A program made the position numbers and the translations under genes. A DNA stretch of 64,000 bases from Streptomyces sp. MH60 (GTDB lineage: Bacteria; Actinomycetota; Actinomycetes; Streptomycetales; Streptomycetaceae). The stretch lies in assembly GCF_002939385.1 (NCBI RefSeq), contig NZ_MULI01000033.1:1-64000 (forward strand). The letters are read 5' to 3'. The notes beneath the pieces were generated by a model. That model saw only the letters and a list, made by a program, of their open reading frames with translations. It did no database searches and was not told the DNA's origin. This document shows positions 34,851 through 43,091 of the stretch, piece after piece. The stretch's first letter is position 1. Each line of letters starts with the position of its first letter.

Positions 34851-36569
34851 GTGGCGGAACGGAGCACAGCTGCCGTCGACGTGGCAGACAACAGCGGCGA
34901 TGAGCCGCTGACCGCACAGGCGGACCAGTCCACGGCCGACGGGGTGGCCAACAACCGGGAGCGGGACACGGACAGCGACGAGGCACAGGGGAACCCCACG
35001 AGCGAGGAATCCGGCAAGGCCTCGCCTCCCGAACTGCACAGCGGGCACAAGCTCGCCAGACGCTACCGTCTCGAAGAGTGCGTCACCCGTCTGGACGGCT
35101 TCAGCAGCTGGCGGGCCGTCGACGAGAAGCTGCGCCGCGCCGTCGGAGTCCACCTCCTTCCGGCGGACCACGCGCGAGCCCGGTCCGTACTGGCGTCGGC
35201 ACGCTCGTCCGCCCTGCTCGGCGACCCCCGCTTCGTTCAGGTACTGGATGCCGTCGAGGACAACGACCTCGTCTACGTCGTGCACGAGTGGCTCCCCGAT
35301 GCCACCGAGCTGACCGCGCTCCTCGCCTCCGGGCCGCTGGAGGTGTACGACGCCTACCAGATGGTCAGTCAGGTGGCGTCGGCCATGGCGGCCGCCCACC
35401 GCGAGGGCCTCGCCCATCTGCGCCTGAACCCCAACGCGGTACTGCGTACGTCGACGGGCCAGTGGCGGATCCGCGGACTCGCCGTCAACGCCGCACTGCG
35501 CGGCATCAGTTCCGACACTCCGCAGCGCACCGACACCGAGGCCATCGGCGCCCTGCTGTACGCCACGCTCACCCAGCGCTGGCCGTACGAGAGCGACGCG
35601 TACGGTCTGGCGGGTCTGCCCAAGGACATCGGGCTGATCCCGCCGGACCAGGTGCGGGCCGGTGTCCACCGCGGCCTGTCCGAACTGGCGATGCGAGCGC
35701 TCGCCAACGACGGCGCCACCGCTTCCCGTCACGAGTCCCCGTGCACCACGCCGGAAGAACTGGTGAAGGCGATCGGCGAGATGCCGCGCATCCGCCCGCC
35801 GGAGCCGGCGTACACCGCCCCGCCCCAGTACCAGCGCACGGCCTACCAGCAGGGCCCCTACGGCCGTCCGGCACCGCACCCCGGTGTCACCCAGCCCGTG
35901 CCGACACCGCCGCCCCCACTGCAGAGCCGTACCGGCAAGGCACTCAAGTGGAGCGTGTCGGCCCTGCTGATCGCCGCGCTCGGCCTCGGCAGCTGGCAGC
36001 TCGCGGACGCCCTCATGGAACGGGGCGGCAAGGCCGACAACCCGAACCAGACCCAGACGGTGGACGGCGGGGACAAGAACAACGAGCAGACCAGTCCGGT
36101 CAAGCCGATCAGCGTTCAGGGAGCCCAGGAGTATGTCGCCAGCGGCAGCGCCCAGGCGCCGCAGGACGTGACCAACACCTACGACGCCGACGCCTCCACC
36201 TTCTGGCGCACGAAGAAGTACACCGATGGTCCGAAGCTCGCGCCGTACAAGCCCGGAGTCGGCATCGTCTACGACCTCGGCTCGCCGCAGGACGTCTCGA
36301 CGGCGTCGATAGGGCTCCGGTACACAGGCGATCACACAACCGTGCACTTCTATGCCACCGATTCGCTGTCGCCCTCGACCGGAGTCGACGGCATGACGGA
36401 GATCGCCAGTGCCACCACGACCGGCTCCTCACTCACGGCGAAGGCGTCGAAGCCCGTCAAGACGCGGTACGTCCTGCTGTGGATGACCGACGTCCCGAAC
36501 GCGCCGTCCGACGGCTACAGCGGTGCCGGCTACAAGCAGGCGATCACCGACGTGACCTTCAAGGGCTGA
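34851..36569 (+). CDS. Membrane-anchored pseudokinase with extracellular sugar-binding-like domain
   Basis: A 572-residue protein: disordered acidic N-terminus (1-60), a protein-kinase-like domain (about 68-310), a Pro-rich linker, one transmembrane segment (about 363-383) and an extracytoplasmic beta domain (about 410-570, ANTYD-type discoidin/F5-8 pattern, VTNTYDADASTFWRTKKY). Catalytic residues are missing: LAHLRLNPNAVL stands where HRDLKPxN should be, and IRGLAVN replaces DFG, so it is a pseudokinase. This is the arrangement of the C-terminal part of M. tuberculosis MviN, where the phosphorylated pseudokinase binds FhaA. GTG start after GGGGAGGCAGGAA; 139 bp after murJ. Confidence 0.85.
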   Translation: MAERSTAAVDVADNSGDEPLTAQADQSTADGVANNRERDTDSDEAQGNPTSEESGKASPPELHSGHKLARRYRLEECVTRLDGFSSWRAVDEKLRRAVGVHLLPADHARARSVLASARSSALLGDPRFVQVLDAVEDNDLVYVVHEWLPDATELTALLASGPLEVYDAYQMVSQVASAMAAAHREGLAHLRLNPNAVLRTSTGQWRIRGLAVNAALRGISSDTPQRTDTEAIGALLYATLTQRWPYESDAYGLAGLPKDIGLIPPDQVRAGVHRGLSELAMRALANDGATASRHESPCTTPEELVKAIGEMPRIRPPEPAYTAPPQYQRTAYQQGPYGRPAPHPGVTQPVPTPPPPLQSRTGKALKWSVSALLIAALGLGSWQLADALMERGGKADNPNQTQTVDGGDKNNEQTSPVKPISVQGAQEYVASGSAQAPQDVTNTYDADASTFWRTKKYTDGPKLAPYKPGVGIVYDLGSPQDVSTASIGLRYTGDHTTVHFYATDSLSPSTGVDGMTEIASATTTGSSLTAKASKPVKTRYVLLWMTDVPNAPSDGYSGAGYKQAITDVTFKG

Positions 36570-36599
36570 GGGTCCTCCGAGGAAAGGGGGAGGAGGCCG

Positions 36600-37325
36600 A
36601 TGGCAGATGACACCGCGCACGACGGCATCAGCGATCAAGCCCTCCTCGCCCGCCACGTCGAGGGCGACCCCGACGCCTTCGGCGAGCTCGTGCGGCGTCA
36701 CCGCGACCGTCTCTGGGCCGTGGCCCTGCGGACGCTGGGGGATCGCGAGGAGGCCGCTGACGCCGTCCAGGACGCGCTCGTCTCCGCCTACCGGGCCGCG
36801 CACACCTTCCGCGGACAGGCGGCCGTCACGACCTGGCTGCACCGGATCACGGTGAACGCCTGTCTGGACCGAGTCCGCAAGGCCGCCTCCCGGAAGACCG
36901 CGCCCGTCGACGACACCGAGCGCCTGGAGCAGCTTCTGGAGCCGCACGAGTCGGCCTCCGCTCCCGCCGAGCGCAATGATCTGCACCGCCAGCTGCTGGA
37001 GGCCCTGGACACGCTGCCGGTCGACCAGCGGGCCGCTCTCGTGCTCGTCGACATGCAGGGCTACCCCGTCGCGGAGGCCGCCCGTGTCCTCGACGTACCG
37101 GCCGGAACGATCAAGAGCCGGTGCGCCCGGGGCAGAGCCCGGCTCCTGCCGCTGCTCACCCACCTGCGCCCGGACGGCAGCGGCGAGGGCAGGAAGCCCG
37201 GCTCGGAACGGAACCGGACGCAGGGGGCATCCGTCCCACCCGCAGCAGGACCGTCGGAAGCAACGCCGTCGGAGGCCGGGCCGAGCGATTCAACCGCAGT
37301 GAAGGGCGGAGGTGGACGAGCATGA
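36600..37325 (+). CDS. sigM: ECF sigma factor SigM
   Basis: An extracytoplasmic-function sigma factor of 241 residues. Region 2 is at about 25-95 (FGELVRRHRDRLWAVALRTLGDREEAADAVQDALVSAYR) and region 4 at about 125-180 (LDTLPVDQRAALVLVDMQGYPVAEAARVLDVPAGTIKSR, with the HTH). The last 60 residues are a low-complexity Pro/Ser/Gly tail. The order sigM-anti-sigma-trxB-trxA matches Streptomyces and mycobacterial sigM. GGGGGAGGAGG precedes the ATG; the stop overlaps the next gene by ATGA, giving translational coupling to its inhibitor. Confidence 0.93.
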   Translation: MADDTAHDGISDQALLARHVEGDPDAFGELVRRHRDRLWAVALRTLGDREEAADAVQDALVSAYRAAHTFRGQAAVTTWLHRITVNACLDRVRKAASRKTAPVDDTERLEQLLEPHESASAPAERNDLHRQLLEALDTLPVDQRAALVLVDMQGYPVAEAARVLDVPAGTIKSRCARGRARLLPLLTHLRPDGSGEGRKPGSERNRTQGASVPPAAGPSEATPSEAGPSDSTAVKGGGGRA

Positions 37326-38191
37326 CGTCGTCGACGACAGACATGACCGGTCACCCTGACGTCGCGGAGATCGCCGACCTCGCCGAAGGCATCCTGCCGT
37401 CCGCACGGACCGCCGACGTACGACAGCACCTGGAGAACTGCGCGCTCTGCGCGGACGTCTACGCGTCGCTGGGGGAGATCCAGGGTTTGCTCGGCGCCCT
37501 GCCGTCCCCCGACCGCATGCCGGACGACGTGGCCGCCCGTATCGACGCCGCCCTGGCAGCCGAGACTCTGCCGGGTGTCCCCGACGGTGCGCGTGTTTCA
37601 CGTGAAACATCGGCATCGGTCGACCGACCCGTCGGGCAGGCTCGCTCTTCCTCCACCGGCCCCGGCCGCAAGGACCGCCGCCGGGGCGGGCGGCGACGGA
37701 TCGCTGTACTCGGTGCCGTGGCCGCCGCGGCCGCCATCGGAATCGGCTCGGTCATCGTGTCCTCCCTCACTGGTGAGAACCCTTCCGGCAACACCGCCCA
37801 TGAGCAGCAGACCGCAGTCGCGGACACCTTCTCCGAGGACCGACTCAAGGACAAGGTCACCAACCTCATCGCGGACGGGGGCACCCAGAACGGGTCCCGT
37901 ACACCGCGCAGCTTCGGCATGGAGTCCGAGAACGGTGGCGAGACCACCGAGAACCATGTCTTCAAGCAGCCGACCGTTCCAGAGTGCGTCCAGAACGGGA
38001 TCGGCCGCGACGACGCGGCGATCGCCACGGAGCCGGGCGTCTACCAGGGCAAGGAAGCACTGCTGGTGGTACTGCCCGACGTCGCCCACGACACCCGGGT
38101 CACCGCCTACATCGTCGAGGCGGCGTGTGTGGATCAGCCCGCGGTCGGCAAGGCCAAGATCCTTCTGAAGCACTCCTACGCACGTCCGTAG
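37322..38191 (+). CDS. rsmA: Membrane anti-sigma factor for SigM (zinc-finger type)
   Basis: A 289-residue anti-sigma factor. The N-terminal domain carries the HxxxCxxC motif HLENCALC (about 40-47), which binds zinc and sequesters ECF sigma factors. One transmembrane segment (about 122-142) is followed by an extracytoplasmic domain of about 145 residues with two cysteines (VPECVQNG, EAACVDQ). A parS site lies inside the gene and encodes VSRET in the linker before the membrane segment. The symbol rsmA follows Streptomyces usage for the SigM anti-sigma; I am not sure the ortholog keeps that name. Confidence 0.85.
   Translation: MTSSTTDMTGHPDVAEIADLAEGILPSARTADVRQHLENCALCADVYASLGEIQGLLGALPSPDRMPDDVAARIDAALAAETLPGVPDGARVSRETSASVDRPVGQARSSSTGPGRKDRRRGGRRRIAVLGAVAAAAAIGIGSVIVSSLTGENPSGNTAHEQQTAVADTFSEDRLKDKVTNLIADGGTQNGSRTPRSFGMESENGGETTENHVFKQPTVPECVQNGIGRDDAAIATEPGVYQGKEALLVVLPDVAHDTRVTAYIVEAACVDQPAVGKAKILLKHSYARP
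37595..37608. other. parS site within the anti-sigma gene
   Basis: Exact GTTTCACGTGAAAC, read in frame as VSRET (GTT TCA CGT GAA AC), in the disordered linker of the anti-sigma factor. Confidence 0.88.
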
Positions 38192-38251
38192 CGTTCGGAC
38201 GTTCCACCCCGCCACGTGGCCCGGTCCGGACGCCGTGTGCCCGGGCACAGC

Positions 38252-38278
38252 GGGAATGCGCGCCCCGTAGGATCCGTT
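38252..38278 (+). promoter_or_regulatory. SigR-type promoter of trxBA
   Basis: GGGAAT (38252-38257), 18 bp, then GTT (38276-38278) match the SigR consensus GGAAT-N18-GTT. SigR is the disulphide-stress sigma factor and transcribes trxBA in S. coelicolor. It sits 73 bp upstream of the trxB start. Confidence 0.85.
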
Positions 38279-38350
38279 AGGTGGGGTGAGAGTTCCGAGT
38301 GCAGCTCCACCCGGCCCTGAAGACGCAGTCCAGAGACGAGGAATGAAGCC

Positions 38351-39319
38351 GTGAGCGACGTCCGAAACGTGATCATCATCGGCTCCGGGCCCGCCGGCTA
38401 CACGGCGGCGCTCTACACCGCGCGAGCGTCGCTGAAGCCGCTGGTGTTCGAGGGTGCCGTCACCGCGGGCGGAGCGCTGATGAACACCACCGAGGTGGAG
38501 AACTTCCCCGGCTTCCAGGACGGCATCATGGGCCCCGAGCTCATGGACAACATGCGGGCCCAGGCGGAGCGCTTCGGTGCCGAGCTGATCCCGGACGACG
38601 TCGTGGCCGTCGACCTCAGCGGTGAGATCAAGACCGTCACCGACACCGCGGGAACGGTCCACCGGGCCAAGGCCGTCATCGTCACCACCGGTTCTCAGCA
38701 CCGCAAGCTCGGCCTGCCGAACGAGGACGCACTGTCGGGTCGCGGTGTCTCCTGGTGCGCGACCTGTGACGGCTTCTTCTTCAAGGACCAGGACATCGCC
38801 GTGATCGGCGGAGGCGACACCGCGATGGAGGAGGCCACGTTCCTCTCCCGCTTCGCGAAGTCCGTGACGATCGTCCACCGCCGGGACACCCTGCGCGCCT
38901 CCAAGGCGATGCAGGAGCGTGCCTTCGCCGACCCGAAGATCACGTTCGTCTGGGACAGCGAGGTCGCCGAGGTCCAGGGCGAGCAGAAGCTGGCGGGTCT
39001 GAAGCTGCGCAACGTCAAGACCGGCGAACTCTCTGATCTTCCGGTGACCGGCCTGTTCATCGCGATCGGCCACGACCCGCGCACCGAGCTCTTCAAGGGC
39101 CAGCTCGACCTGGACCCGGAGGGCTACCTGAAGGTCGACGCGCCCTCGACCCGCACCAACCTGACGGGTGTCTTCGGGGCCGGTGACGTGGTCGACCACA
39201 CCTACCGACAGGCGATCACCGCTGCGGGCACCGGCTGCTCCGCCGCTCTCGACGCCGAGCGTTACCTCGCCGCCCTCAGTGACGAGGACAAGGCGGAGCC
39301 CGAGAAGACCGCCGTCTGA
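38351..39319 (+). CDS. trxB: Thioredoxin reductase
   Basis: NADPH-dependent flavoenzyme that reduces thioredoxin, 322 residues. FAD-binding [20 protein letters not shown] at 8-27; redox-active CATC at about 137-140 ([14 protein letters not shown]); NADPH-binding [19 protein letters not shown] near 151; and the C-terminal FAD motif [24 protein letters not shown] near 272. GTG start at 38351. It precedes trxA by 39 bp in an operon with a SigR-type promoter. The end of the protein lacks a fused thioredoxin domain, unlike some mycobacterial forms. Confidence 0.97.
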   Translation: MSDVRNVIIIGSGPAGYTAALYTARASLKPLVFEGAVTAGGALMNTTEVENFPGFQDGIMGPELMDNMRAQAERFGAELIPDDVVAVDLSGEIKTVTDTAGTVHRAKAVIVTTGSQHRKLGLPNEDALSGRGVSWCATCDGFFFKDQDIAVIGGGDTAMEEATFLSRFAKSVTIVHRRDTLRASKAMQERAFADPKITFVWDSEVAEVQGEQKLAGLKLRNVKTGELSDLPVTGLFIAIGHDPRTELFKGQLDLDPEGYLKVDAPSTRTNLTGVFGAGDVVDHTYRQAITAAGTGCSAALDAERYLAALSDEDKAEPEKTAV

Positions 39320-39358
39320 CCACCCCATCCCCCGCACCAACCATTTAAGGAGCCCGCC

Positions 39359-39691
39359 GTGGCCGGCACCCTGAAGCATGTGACCGACGACTCCTTCGAG
39401 CAGGACGTCCTCAAGAACGACAAGCCCGTCCTGGTGGACTTCTGGGCCGCCTGGTGCGGTCCGTGCCGCCAGATCGCGCCGTCCCTCGAAGCGATTGCCG
39501 CCGAGTACGGCGACAAGATCGAGATCGTCAAGCTGAACATCGACGAGAACCCGGGTACGGCTGCCAAGTACGGCGTCATGTCTATCCCGACCCTGAACGT
39601 CTACCAGGGCGGCGAGGTCGCCAAGACCATCGTCGGTGCGAAGCCGAAGGCCGCGATCGTCCGCGACCTTGAGGACTTCATCGCCGACTGA
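39359..39691 (+). CDS. trxA: Thioredoxin
   Basis: A 110-residue thioredoxin with the active site WCGPC at about 31-35 (VDFWAAWCGPCRQIAP) and the cis-proline loop SIPTLNVY near 74. GTG start preceded by AAGGAG. Reduces cytoplasmic disulphides with TrxB. A strong hairpin terminates the operon. Confidence 0.97.
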   Translation: MAGTLKHVTDDSFEQDVLKNDKPVLVDFWAAWCGPCRQIAPSLEAIAAEYGDKIEIVKLNIDENPGTAAKYGVMSIPTLNVYQGGEVAKTIVGAKPKAAIVRDLEDFIAD

Positions 39692-39706
39692 CGATCGACG
39701 ACTGAC

Positions 39707-39720
39707 GTTTCACGTGAAAC
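39707..39720. other. parS site
   Basis: Exact GTTTCACGTGAAAC between the trxA stop and the trxA terminator stem. Confidence 0.9.
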
Positions 39721-39721
39721 A

Positions 39722-39755
39722 CGAATGGGCCGACCCGACCGGGTCGGCCCATTCG
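39722..39755. terminator. Terminator of trxBA
   Basis: A 15-bp perfect stem (CGAATGGGCCGACCC against GGGTCGGCCCATTCG) with a GACC loop, between the convergent trxA and GNAT genes. Confidence 0.88.
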
Positions 39756-39781
39756 GATTACTGCCCTCTCCGGTGCCGTCA

Positions 39782-40399
39782 CTACAGCGGACGCAACGCC
39801 GGTTCCTTCTGAACGGCACCCAGCAGGCGGTCCAGCGCCATCTCCACGTCTTCCTTCCAGGACAGCGTGGACCGCAGATCCAGCCGCAGTCGCGGATGCC
39901 GGGCATGCGGCCGGACCGTCTTGAAACCCACCGCCAGGAGATGGTCCGCCGGCAGGACACAGGCAGGCTCCTTCCAGCGAGCGTCACCGAACGCCTCGAT
40001 CGCTTTGAAGCCACGGCGCAGGAGATCCTTGGCGACCGTCTGAACCATCACCCGGCCCAGACCCTGGCCCTGGTACCCCGGCATCACGAACGCCGTCATC
40101 AGCTGGACCGCGTCGGGAGAGACCGGACTGGTGGGGAAAGCTGCCGAGCGCGGTACATACGCAGGGGGAGCGTAGAGAACGAAACCCACCGGGACGTCAT
40201 CGACGTAGACCACCCGGCCGCAGGATCCCCAGTCCAGCAGAACGGCGGAGATCCAGGATTCCTTCTCCAGGGCCGGCGTGCCCGCCCTTACCGCGGCCTC
40301 GCCACTGACGGGGTCCAGTTCCCAGAAGACGCACGAGCGACAGCGTTGGGGAAGGTCCTGAAGGTTGTCCAGCGTGAGCGGTACGAGCCGGCGCCCCAT
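39782..40399 (-). CDS. GNAT-family acetyltransferase next to parB
   Basis: A 205-residue acetyltransferase conserved at this place in Streptomyces. An N-terminal region with a CxxC-like pair (RCRSCVFWEL) precedes the GNAT fold; the acetyl-CoA loop is PGYQGQGLGRVMVQTVA near 113-130, and residues KAIEAFGDA continue the fold. Substrate unknown. ATG at 40399, with GAGG 11 nt upstream. A strong terminator at 40642-40686 separates it from parB, so it is transcribed independently. Confidence 0.8.
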   Translation of the reverse strand: MGRRLVPLTLDNLQDLPQRCRSCVFWELDPVSGEAAVRAGTPALEKESWISAVLLDWGSCGRVVYVDDVPVGFVLYAPPAYVPRSAAFPTSPVSPDAVQLMTAFVMPGYQGQGLGRVMVQTVAKDLLRRGFKAIEAFGDARWKEPACVLPADHLLAVGFKTVRPHARHPRLRLDLRSTLSWKEDVEMALDRLLGAVQKEPALRPL

Positions 40400-40545
40400 G
40401 AAGGCTGTTCCTCGCTTCCTTCCCCTGCCGCGTCGCGGGCGGCTGTCAGAGCGCTCCGTTCCCTGAGCAGGCTGCCGATGAACCCACCGACCGCGCCCAG
40501 CCCCAAGCCCGCGCTCACCAATTCGGTACGGCTCATCGTTCGCAT
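40288..40545 (-). CDS. Possible small membrane protein overlapping the GNAT gene
   Basis: An 85-codon frame begins MRTMSRTELVSAG and has one glycine-rich hydrophobic segment (about 8-26). AGGAAGGCAGGGG lies 2 bp before the ATG at 40545, a good ribosome site. Against it: its last 37 codons overlap the GNAT gene in another frame, and the C-terminal half looks like a shadow reading. It could also be that only the first 40-50 codons matter. Low confidence. Confidence 0.3.
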   Translation of the reverse strand: MRTMSRTELVSAGLGLGAVGGFIGSLLRERSALTAARDAAGEGSEEQPSWGAGSYRSRWTTFRTFPNAVARASSGNWTPSVARPR

Positions 40546-40641
40546 GGCCCCTGCCTTCCTCTCAGAGGTACTGCCAGGTGACAACGCCATCTCGATCGCA
40601 TCGTATCCACGATGCGGTGGCCCCGACACCGACGCAAAGCA

Positions 40642-40686
40642 AAGGGCGGGCCGTGTTCCGGTATGCACCGGACACGGCCCGCCCTT
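40642..40686. terminator. Terminator of parAB
   Basis: A long stem (15 bp, one bulged T, then 5 bp; AAGGGCGGGCCGTGT against ACACGGCCCGCCCTT) with an ATGC loop, 57 bp beyond the parB stop. Confidence 0.88.
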
Positions 40687-40742
40687 GAGACTGCCGAAGC
40701 ACCCTTGAGTGCTCCCTCTACCAGGACATCAGGACCCGGACA

Positions 40743-41849
40743 TCAGGACTCGACGTCCCCGTCCTCGTCCTCGCCCTCCAGGAGCCCCTTCTGCAGTACC
40801 GGGCCTTCGCCGGGGGCGAGACTTCCGAGGATCCGCTCAAGGTCCTCCATGGAGGCGAACTCGACGGTGATCTTGCCCTTCTTCTGTCCCAGGTCCACCT
40901 TCACGCGCGTCTCAAAGCGGTCCGAGAGCCGCGTCGCCAGGTCAGAGAGCGCCGGGGACACCAGAGAGCCGGCCCTCGGGCCCTTGGCCCGCTGCGGTTT
41001 CTGCGGCCGTGAACCCATCAGGGTCACGATCTCCTCGACCGACCGCACCGAGAGCCCTTCGGCCACGATGCGATGCGCCAGCCGGTCCTGCTCCTCCGGG
41101 TCGTCCACGGACAGCAAGGCTCGCGCATGCCCCGCGGAGAGTACGCCTGCCGCCACCCGGTTCTGCACCTTCGGGGAGAGCTTCAGCAGACGCAGCGTGT
41201 TGGACACCTGCGGGCGGGAGCGACCGATGCGGTCAGCCAGCTGGTCGTGCGTGCAGTTGAAGTCCTTCAGCAGCTGGTCGTAGGCGAACGCCTCCTCCAG
41301 CGGGTTCAGCTGAGCGCGGTGCAGGTTCTCCAGGAGTGCGTCCAGGAGGAGCTTCTCGTCCTCCGTCGCCCGCACGATCGCCGGGATGGCGTCCAGCTCC
41401 AGCTCGCGGCAGGCACGGAAGCGGCGCTCACCCATGATGAGCTCATAGCGCCCGGGCTCCGTCGGCCGGACGACAACCGGCTGGAGGAGACCGACCTCCC
41501 TGATGGAGGTGACGAGCTCGGCCAGCGCGTCGTCGTCGAAGTCCTTGCGCGGCTGCTTCGGGTTCGGCGTGATGGCGTCGAGGGGAACCTCGGCGAAGTG
41601 CGCCCCCATGGGCGGCCGGAGTCCGTCCATGCCCGACGCTGCGATCGGCTCTTCTGTTTCACGTGAAACATGCGCCAGCGTGGCCACCTTCGCCGCGGCC
41701 ACTCCGCGCTCGTTCGGCAGCAGCGGCATCGTCCCGGGGGACGCGGAGGCCGCGGTACCCAACGCCGCCGAGGCAACCGACTTCTCGGTCGGGGCGTTGG
41801 GGATCAGTGCGCCCAGACCACGGCCCAACCCCCTCCGTCGCTCACTCAC
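40743..41849 (-). CDS. parB: Chromosome partitioning protein ParB
   Basis: The CTP-dependent DNA clamp that loads at parS, 368 residues. The N-terminus MSERRRGLGRGLGALIP contains the ParA-activating arginines; the ParB/Srx nuclease-like domain at about 85-180 has NPKQPRKDFDD, GERRFRACRELELDAIPAIVR (GERR CTP-binding box) and NLHRAQLNPLEEA; the HTH follows near 210-245 (QLADRIGRSRPQVSNTLRLL); and the dimerisation domain ends the protein. The gene itself contains a parS (41656-41669) read as VSRET in the disordered region before the CTPase domain. It overlaps parA by four bases (ATGA). Confidence 0.97.
   Translation of the reverse strand: MSERRRGLGRGLGALIPNAPTEKSVASAALGTAASASPGTMPLLPNERGVAAAKVATLAHVSRETEEPIAASGMDGLRPPMGAHFAEVPLDAITPNPKQPRKDFDDDALAELVTSIREVGLLQPVVVRPTEPGRYELIMGERRFRACRELELDAIPAIVRATEDEKLLLDALLENLHRAQLNPLEEAFAYDQLLKDFNCTHDQLADRIGRSRPQVSNTLRLLKLSPKVQNRVAAGVLSAGHARALLSVDDPEEQDRLAHRIVAEGLSVRSVEEIVTLMGSRPQKPQRAKGPRAGSLVSPALSDLATRLSDRFETRVKVDLGQKKGKITVEFASMEDLERILGSLAPGEGPVLQKGLLEGEDEDGDVES
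41656..41669. other. parS site within parB
   Basis: Exact GTTTCACGTGAAAC, encoding VSRET at about residues 61-65 of ParB. ParB could therefore bind inside its own gene. Confidence 0.9.
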
Positions 41850-42919
41850 TGGATCCCCTCCACCATGCTCGGATCATTCTGGGCGCCGAGGTGAGCGTGG
41901 GTGGCGTCGTAGTTGACGCCCACGCCCTTCAGCGCGATCTCACGGGCCGCCTCCAGATAGGAGAGGGCTCCACTTGATCCTGGATCGTAGGTCAGTACCG
42001 TCTGCCCGTAGCTCGGGGCCTCGGAGATACGGACCGAGCGAGGGATGCTCGTCCGGAGCACCTCCTCGCCGAAGTGACTGCGCACCTCATCAGCGACCTG
42101 CGACGCGAGCCGCGTCCGCCCGTCGTACATGGTGAGGAGAATCGTCGACACATGCAGCGTGGGGTTGAGATGTCCACGTACCAGGTCGACGTTGCGCAGC
42201 AGCTGTCCCAGTCCTTCCAGGGCGTAGTACTCGCACTGGATCGGGATCAGCACCTCCTGGCCCGCGACGAGAGCATTGACGGTCAGCAGGCCCAGAGAGG
42301 GCGGGCAGTCGATGAGGATGTAGTCCAGCGGCTGTTCGTATGCCGTGATCGCCCGCTGGAGACGGCTCTCGCGTGCGACCAGAGAGACCAGTTCGATCTC
42401 CGCACCGGCGAGATCGATCGTGGCAGGCGCACAGAACAAGCCCTCGACATCGGGGACCGGCTGGACCACTTCCGATAGCGGTCGGCTCTCGACCAGCACG
42501 TCGTAGATGGAGGGGACATCGGCGTGATGGTCGATGCCCAGCGCGGTAGAGGCGTTGCCCTGCGGGTCGAGGTCGACGACCAGGACTCTCGCGCCGTGCA
42601 GGGCGAGTGACGCGGCAAGATTGACGGTCGTCGTCGTCTTGCCCACACCGCCCTTCTGGTTGGCCACGACCATGACCCGGGTCTGCTCGGGTCGCGGCAG
42701 CCCCTCGCCGGCGCGGCCCAGAGCCTCGACGGCGAGTTGGGCAGCACGACCGATCGGAGTGTCGTCCATCGGAGGCGGTGTTTCACGTGAAACATCCGCT
42801 CCCATCGACTCGGTACGGGGACCGGGGACCGGATCGGTCATCGGTCCCGCGATATTGGCGTCGGACCGCAAGGATTCACTCTCCTCGACTTCAGGCTCGC
42901 AATGAACAGAGCCTCCCAT
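41846..42919 (-). CDS. parA: Chromosome partitioning ATPase ParA
   Basis: The P-loop ATPase (deviant Walker A) that segregates origin-proximal ParB complexes and, in Streptomyces, forms filaments along sporulating hyphae. Deviant Walker A ANQKGGVGKTTTTVN, Walker A' DLDPQGNAS and Walker B DYILIDCPPSLG are intact. The start is uncertain: an open frame extends to a GTG at 43093 inside a parS site, but that would include a low-complexity leader with DnaA boxes. I take ATG 42919 (357 residues, similar to the 347 I recall for M. tuberculosis ParA); ATG 42844 is a good alternative with GGGA upstream. VSRET before DTPIGRAA is encoded by a parS. Confidence 0.92.
   Translation of the reverse strand: MGGSVHCEPEVEESESLRSDANIAGPMTDPVPGPRTESMGADVSRETPPPMDDTPIGRAAQLAVEALGRAGEGLPRPEQTRVMVVANQKGGVGKTTTTVNLAASLALHGARVLVVDLDPQGNASTALGIDHHADVPSIYDVLVESRPLSEVVQPVPDVEGLFCAPATIDLAGAEIELVSLVARESRLQRAITAYEQPLDYILIDCPPSLGLLTVNALVAGQEVLIPIQCEYYALEGLGQLLRNVDLVRGHLNPTLHVSTILLTMYDGRTRLASQVADEVRSHFGEEVLRTSIPRSVRISEAPSYGQTVLTYDPGSSGALSYLEAAREIALKGVGVNYDATHAHLGAQNDPSMVEGIQ
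42780..42793. other. parS site within parA
   Basis: Exact GTTTCACGTGAAAC read as VSRET in the N-terminal extension of ParA. Confidence 0.9.
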
Positions 42920-42955
42920 GCCTTCGGGGTCATGAACCAGTGAGGCCTGGTCTTC

Positions 42956-42982
42956 TGTGGAGAAATCCACCTCTGTGGACAA
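42956..42982. promoter_or_regulatory. Pair of DnaA boxes in the parA leader
   Basis: TGTGGACAA at 42974-42982 is an exact Streptomyces DnaA box (TTGTCCACA reversed); TGTGGAGAA at 42956-42964 has one mismatch. Starts are 18 bp apart in the same orientation. They lie upstream of the preferred parA start and downstream of the parS at 43078. Confidence 0.6.
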
Positions 42983-43077
42983 CTCCGTACCCTCTCTGAG
43001 CGACCCGAGAGGCTTTCGATCGCGGGGGTCGGCCGCGGCGCGGCCGCGACTGATGATGCCGTGCAGCAGTGAGCGAC

Positions 43078-43091
43078 GTTTCACGTGAAAC
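43078..43091. other. parS site upstream of parA
   Basis: Exact GTTTCACGTGAAAC in the rsmG-parA interval, 159 bp before the chosen parA start. The rightmost parS in the window, about 6 kb from oriC. Confidence 0.9.
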
